A stretch of DNA of 64,000 nucleotides from positions 1,650,391 through 1,714,390 of the forward strand of contig NC_016645.1 in NCBI RefSeq assembly GCF_000234805.1, in the 5' to 3' direction. The notes beneath the pieces were generated by a model. The model did no database searches and was not told the origin of the DNA. It saw nothing but the letters and a program-made list of their open reading frames with translations. The position numbers and the translations under genes are program-made. This document shows, in pieces, positions 61,316 to 64,000 of this stretch. Origin of the DNA: Pyrobaculum ferrireducens (GTDB lineage Archaea > Thermoproteota > Thermoprotei > Thermoproteales > Thermoproteaceae). Each line of letters begins with the position of its first letter. The stretch's first letter is position 1.

Positions 61316-62662
61316 TTAATCTAGTATATTTAGTAGTTTAGAGGCTAGGGGGGCTGCCTTCGCGTAGATGGGGTCTGGCAGTACTTGTCTAGCCACTTCC
61401 GCCACCTCGGCCCGGTTGACGATGCGTAGCTTAAGCGCCGCGGCGTAGCCCAGGGCGGCTCCGGCGGCTGCGGGGGCTATGCCCAGCGCCGCCATGGCGG
61501 CTGGCACCGCTGTTACGGCAATTTTTGGAGAGATGTGTGATATGAACGCGGCGACTCTTCTCTGCACCGCGGCGTAGTAAACAAGAGCCACGGCGGCGCC
61601 GGCGAGGAAGGAGGCCGCCACGCCTTCGGCTGATGCGCCGTATAGCAGGTACAGGATTATCCTGGCGGCGTTGGATGCGAGCCCACCCGCTAGAAACGTC
61701 CCGTAGGCCCCTTGGGCGTAGGTTAAGCTACTCAAAACGCTTGCGGGGAGTGATAGGATGTTTGCAACTGTGTAGATGACGAGGGCGGGGTAGGCCTGGG
61801 CGTAGTGTGCGCCTAGGAGCTCTAGGAAGTGGCGCCCGCCGAATATCAAAACGGCAGCTAGCGGAAGGGAGATGACTAGAGAGAGCCTCGCCGCCTTCTC
61901 GGCTCCTGCCTCTTTCCTATCTGTCGAGGAGAGGTAGGGTAGCAACACCCCTGTGATTATTGTGGCTGGCCCCACGGCCGCGTTTGCCAGTACCTGGGCG
62001 ATGTATACATACCCGGCCGTGGCGGGGTTGGCGAGATTGTAGGCGGCCACGACGCCGAAATTTGTGCCTAGTGTAGCCACGACGCCGGGGAGCCAGGCGG
62101 CGGCGCCGGCCTTGACGAGCTCCCTCATCTTGGTTAGCGAGGGTGTGGCCCGGCTGGCCGCTATGCCCAGTGCCGTCAGTATGGCGCCGGGTATGGCGTA
62201 GGTGGCCGCAAGGACGTCTGGGCCGTAGTGGGCGAGGAGTGGGGCGAGGGCTACCCTCGCCGTCTGTCCCGTCAGCGCGGCGATGAATATGGGGAAAGTG
62301 TCCAGCCTCGCCTGGAAGTAGGCTCCGTAGTAGGTGGATAACATCCCTACTATGGTCAGAAGCGCTAGTGAGGGCCTCCACAAGGCCGTTGACGCCGCTA
62401 CGGCGGCGCCGAATAAGGACAACGCAAGTGCACCTGATACGTATGCAGAGTCGCGGGTGGCTGGGTACAGCCTGGTGAGCGCCGTGGGCACGCCCAGCTC
62501 GAGTGCGAAGGCTAGTATAGAGGCGGAGGCCACTAAGTACGCCACCTCCCCCAAGACGTCCGCCTTGACTGTGGCGGCGGCGGCGAACCAGAAGAGGTAG
62601 CCCCCAAGTTGCGCGACGAGGTTAGAGGCGTATAGCCACATCCCCGCTCTATATACAGCCAC
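61316..62662 (-). CDS. Polysaccharide flippase (MOP/Wzx-like)
   Basis: The 448-residue protein has about 14 membrane helices and begins YRAGMWLYASNLVAQLGGYL, characteristic of archaeal MOP-superfamily exporters. Ala-rich helices dominate, with a charged loop around SSTDRKEAGAEKAARLS. It would move lipid-linked glycans outward. The GTG start at 62662 faces the DUF1616 gene; only 24 bases separate the two start codons. With the epimerase it makes a second glycan-export unit, separate from the flippase at 4653. Confidence 0.78.
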   Translation of the reverse strand: MAVYRAGMWLYASNLVAQLGGYLFWFAAAATVKADVLGEVAYLVASASILAFALELGVPTALTRLYPATRDSAYVSGALALSLFGAAVAASTALWRPSLALLTIVGMLSTYYGAYFQARLDTFPIFIAALTGQTARVALAPLLAHYGPDVLAATYAIPGAILTALGIAASRATPSLTKMRELVKAGAAAWLPGVVATLGTNFGVVAAYNLANPATAGYVYIAQVLANAAVGPATIITGVLLPYLSSTDRKEAGAEKAARLSLVISLPLAAVLIFGGRHFLELLGAHYAQAYPALVIYTVANILSLPASVLSSLTYAQGAYGTFLAGGLASNAARIILYLLYGASAEGVAASFLAGAAVALVYYAAVQRRVAAFISHISPKIAVTAVPAAMAALGIAPAAAGAALGYAAALKLRIVNRAEVAEVARQVLPDPIYAKAAPLASKLLNILD

Positions 62663-62668
62663 GGAGAG

Positions 62669-62684
62669 GCAAGTTTTATATTTA
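62669..62684. promoter_or_regulatory. Shared TATA region between divergent membrane-protein genes
   Basis: CAAGTTTTATATTTAAT is the only AT-rich string in the 24-base gap between GTG 62662 (minus) and ATG 62687 (plus). It lies 10-15 bases from each start. Leaderless spacing would put both true starts further inside: near GTG 62702 on the plus strand, and beyond the annotated start on the minus strand. Confidence 0.5.
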
Positions 62685-62686
62685 AT

Positions 62687-63262
62687 ATGTCTTGCGCCGT
62701 TGTGGACGTTTTACAGCTGGTTAAGCAATGCTCCACTGTGGAGGAGGCTGTGGAGGAGGTGGCCAAGAGGACTGGCAAGTCTAAATACGAGGCGGCGTAT
62801 GAACTCATGTTGCAGGTGAAGGCCGGGAGGCTGGCTGTAGAGTCGGGGGCCGACAACTTCCTTGCATACATCCTTGGGCCCGGGGGGGCGTGGCTTTGGC
62901 TAATAACGGCGATCACAGCCGCCGTGGTGGCGCTGGTGTTTCTAGCTCAGAGCCCGCCGCTGGTCTACCTGCGGTACGTCTTAGGCGCCTTCTTCGTGCT
63001 GTTTCTGCCGGGGTACGTGCTGGTGGAGGCTCTGTACCCCCGGGGGGACGAGCTGTCTCCGCTTGAGCGCCTGGCCCTCTCCATTGGCTTAAGCCTTGCA
63101 GTTGTCCCGCTGGTGGGGCTTCTACTCAACTACACCCCCTTCGGCATCCGGCTGGCGCCGGTGACGGCCAGCCTCGCAGTCTTGACTCTGGCGCTCGCCA
63201 TCTACGCCACGTATAGGCGCTACAGGTTTGAGGCTTTGGGGGCTGTATGCGGGACGAGGTAG
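62687..63262 (+). CDS. DUF1616-family membrane protein
   Basis: The 191-residue protein has a helical N-terminal domain with SKYEAAYELMLQVKAG, then membrane helices and the DUF1616 signature FLPGYVLVEALYPRGDELSPLERLALSIGLSLAV near residue 105. A last helix is followed by a basic tail. Archaeal DUF1616 genes often lie beside glycosylation genes, but the role is not established. GTG 62702 is an alternative start suggested by the TATA spacing. It overlaps the next gene by 16 bases. Confidence 0.75.
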   Translation: MSCAVVDVLQLVKQCSTVEEAVEEVAKRTGKSKYEAAYELMLQVKAGRLAVESGADNFLAYILGPGGAWLWLITAITAAVVALVFLAQSPPLVYLRYVLGAFFVLFLPGYVLVEALYPRGDELSPLERLALSIGLSLAVVPLVGLLLNYTPFGIRLAPVTASLAVLTLALAIYATYRRYRFEALGAVCGTR

Positions 63263-63915
63263 GGCCCTCCCTCGCCTTGATAGGAGCCGCCGCCACGCTC
63301 CTCGGCCTACTCCAGCCCAACCTCACGCCGCTGGTGGCTCTGGGCCTCGCCGCGTTGACAGTCGGCGTCTTGGCGTCTTGGGAGCCCGCGGCTAGGGAGA
63401 GGGTGGTGGCGAAGCTGGCGGAGGCTGGGTGGGAGAACACAGCCGCTCTTATACAAGCCATGGGCCTCCCCCCGAAGGCGTACTACGTACCGTCCGCCGT
63501 TGCGGGCAGGCCGGTTGCGGTGGTGGCCCAGGGACCGCCTCTAGAGGTGCCTAGAGGCGCCTTGACCTTCAAGACCCCAGGCGGCCCCGCGCTTGTGCTG
63601 GCGACGCCCGGCGGCAAGGCGCTTGAGCTGTGCGGAGAACTCCCGGGGGATCTGGGCGAGGCGTTGAGGACGTGCGTAGTGAACGCCCTCGGCCTCGCCC
63701 GCTCCGTGTCGGTGGCGGAGCGCGGCGGGGAGTATGTGGTGGAGTACTCCGGCGTTTCTGCGCCGGAGCTCTACGAGAGGCTTGTGGTGAGAAGCGCGCT
63801 TGGGGGGGTGGTGGCGTCGGTGACCGCCGCCGTCGCCGCCGAGGTGCTCGGCCGCCCCTTGGAGGTTGTGGAGGAGAGGCGGGTGGGGAGGAGGCTTGTG
63901 GTTGTGTTGAGATGA
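63247..63915 (+). CDS. Uncharacterised membrane-anchored protein
   Basis: The 222-residue protein has two hydrophobic helices within the first 45 residues (LIGAAATLLGLLQPNL, ALGLAALTVGVLASW). A soluble domain follows with AYYVPSAVAGRPVAVVAQGP and LVLATPGGKALELCGELPGD. A Val-rich segment lies near the end. The overlap with the DUF1616 gene and the ATGA overlap with the next gene place it in an operon. No family is recognised with confidence. Confidence 0.6.
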   Translation: MRDEVGPSLALIGAAATLLGLLQPNLTPLVALGLAALTVGVLASWEPAARERVVAKLAEAGWENTAALIQAMGLPPKAYYVPSAVAGRPVAVVAQGPPLEVPRGALTFKTPGGPALVLATPGGKALELCGELPGDLGEALRTCVVNALGLARSVSVAERGGEYVVEYSGVSAPELYERLVVRSALGGVVASVTAAVAAEVLGRPLEVVEERRVGRRLVVVLR

Positions 63916-64000
63916 GGCTTCCCTATATCGCAATGGCGACGCTCGCCGGGTTGGCCTCCGCCTTCTTCATACACCTCGGCGTATCGACGGTGGACGTGGT
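63912..64000 (+). CDS. Start of a membrane or secreted protein (partial)
   Basis: ATG 63912 overlaps the TGA of the preceding gene and opens MRLPYIAMATLAGLASAFFI, a likely signal anchor. The frame runs off the end of the window. It continues the DUF1616 operon. Confidence 0.55.
   Translation, partial: MRLPYIAMATLAGLASAFFIHLGVSTVDV

Overview
The window looks like a chromosome segment of a hyperthermophilic crenarchaeon of the Thermoproteaceae, most probably Pyrobaculum or a close relative. The reasons are several PaREP1/PaREP8-type repeat proteins, many VapBC-like toxin-antitoxin pairs, PF01637-type archaeal ATPases, high GC content in most genes, and many genes whose start codon lies about 22-27 bases after a TATA box (leaderless transcription). 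No tRNA, rRNA or CRISPR array was recognised.

Layout. 1-6,062: an ATP-grasp ligase coupled to a HAD hydrolase, then three ATGA-coupled glycosyltransferases on the minus strand (one intact, one frameshifted including at a G12 tract, one truncated), divergent from a Wzx-like flippase. 6,063-22,250: an accessory region with vapBC relics, an AAA/STAND-type ATPase, intact TA pairs, a split IS605-type TnpB, PaREP1 genes, a broken HEPN-MNT locus, a decayed molybdopterin/iron-sulfur cluster, a coiled-coil protein, and a long stretch without intact genes. 22,262-31,149: APS kinase with an N-truncated phosphodiesterase, a UDP-sugar dehydrogenase, an FkbM methyltransferase, a TIGR04076 protein, UDP-GlcNAc 2-epimerase and a 1,278-residue secreted subtilase. 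31,200-39,800: a strikingly AT-rich stretch of glycosyltransferases, membrane proteins and pseudogenes, probably foreign. 39,790-46,592: an operon-like run of glycosyltransferases and an FkbM methyltransferase joined by ATGA overlaps, with several dead paralogues. 46,866-48,734: an uncharacterised three-gene operon with a PD-(D/E)XK-like protein. 49,184-60,173: a second accessory region of PaREP1 copies, ATPase relics, coiled-coil proteins flanking a coiled-coil nuclease-like gene, a decayed ATPase/TOPRIM-like locus, and an intact ATPase plus PaREP operon preceded by a short coupled leader ORF. 60,412-64,000: a sugar epimerase, a second flippase and a DUF1616-type membrane gene cluster.

The main theme is a surface-glycan locus. 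WecB and the UDP-sugar dehydrogenase would make UDP-ManNAc and its uronic acid. Numerous GT4/GT2 enzymes, FkbM methyltransferases, epimerases and flippases would assemble, modify and export the glycan, and APS kinase would supply PAPS for possible sulfation. The locus is in flux, with about a dozen broken glycan genes, several next to a working relative. The second theme is repeat-borne modules (ATPase, PaREP1, coiled-coil, coiled-coil nuclease, VapBC, HEPN-MNT, TnpB) typical of defence or selfish-element regions. The least explained parts are two small structured RNA candidates, a four-copy TTAAG-AGCAA-CTTAA motif, the leader ORF at 58,573-58,668 and the operon at 46,866-48,734. All functions are inferred by reading translated sequence; no searches were run.
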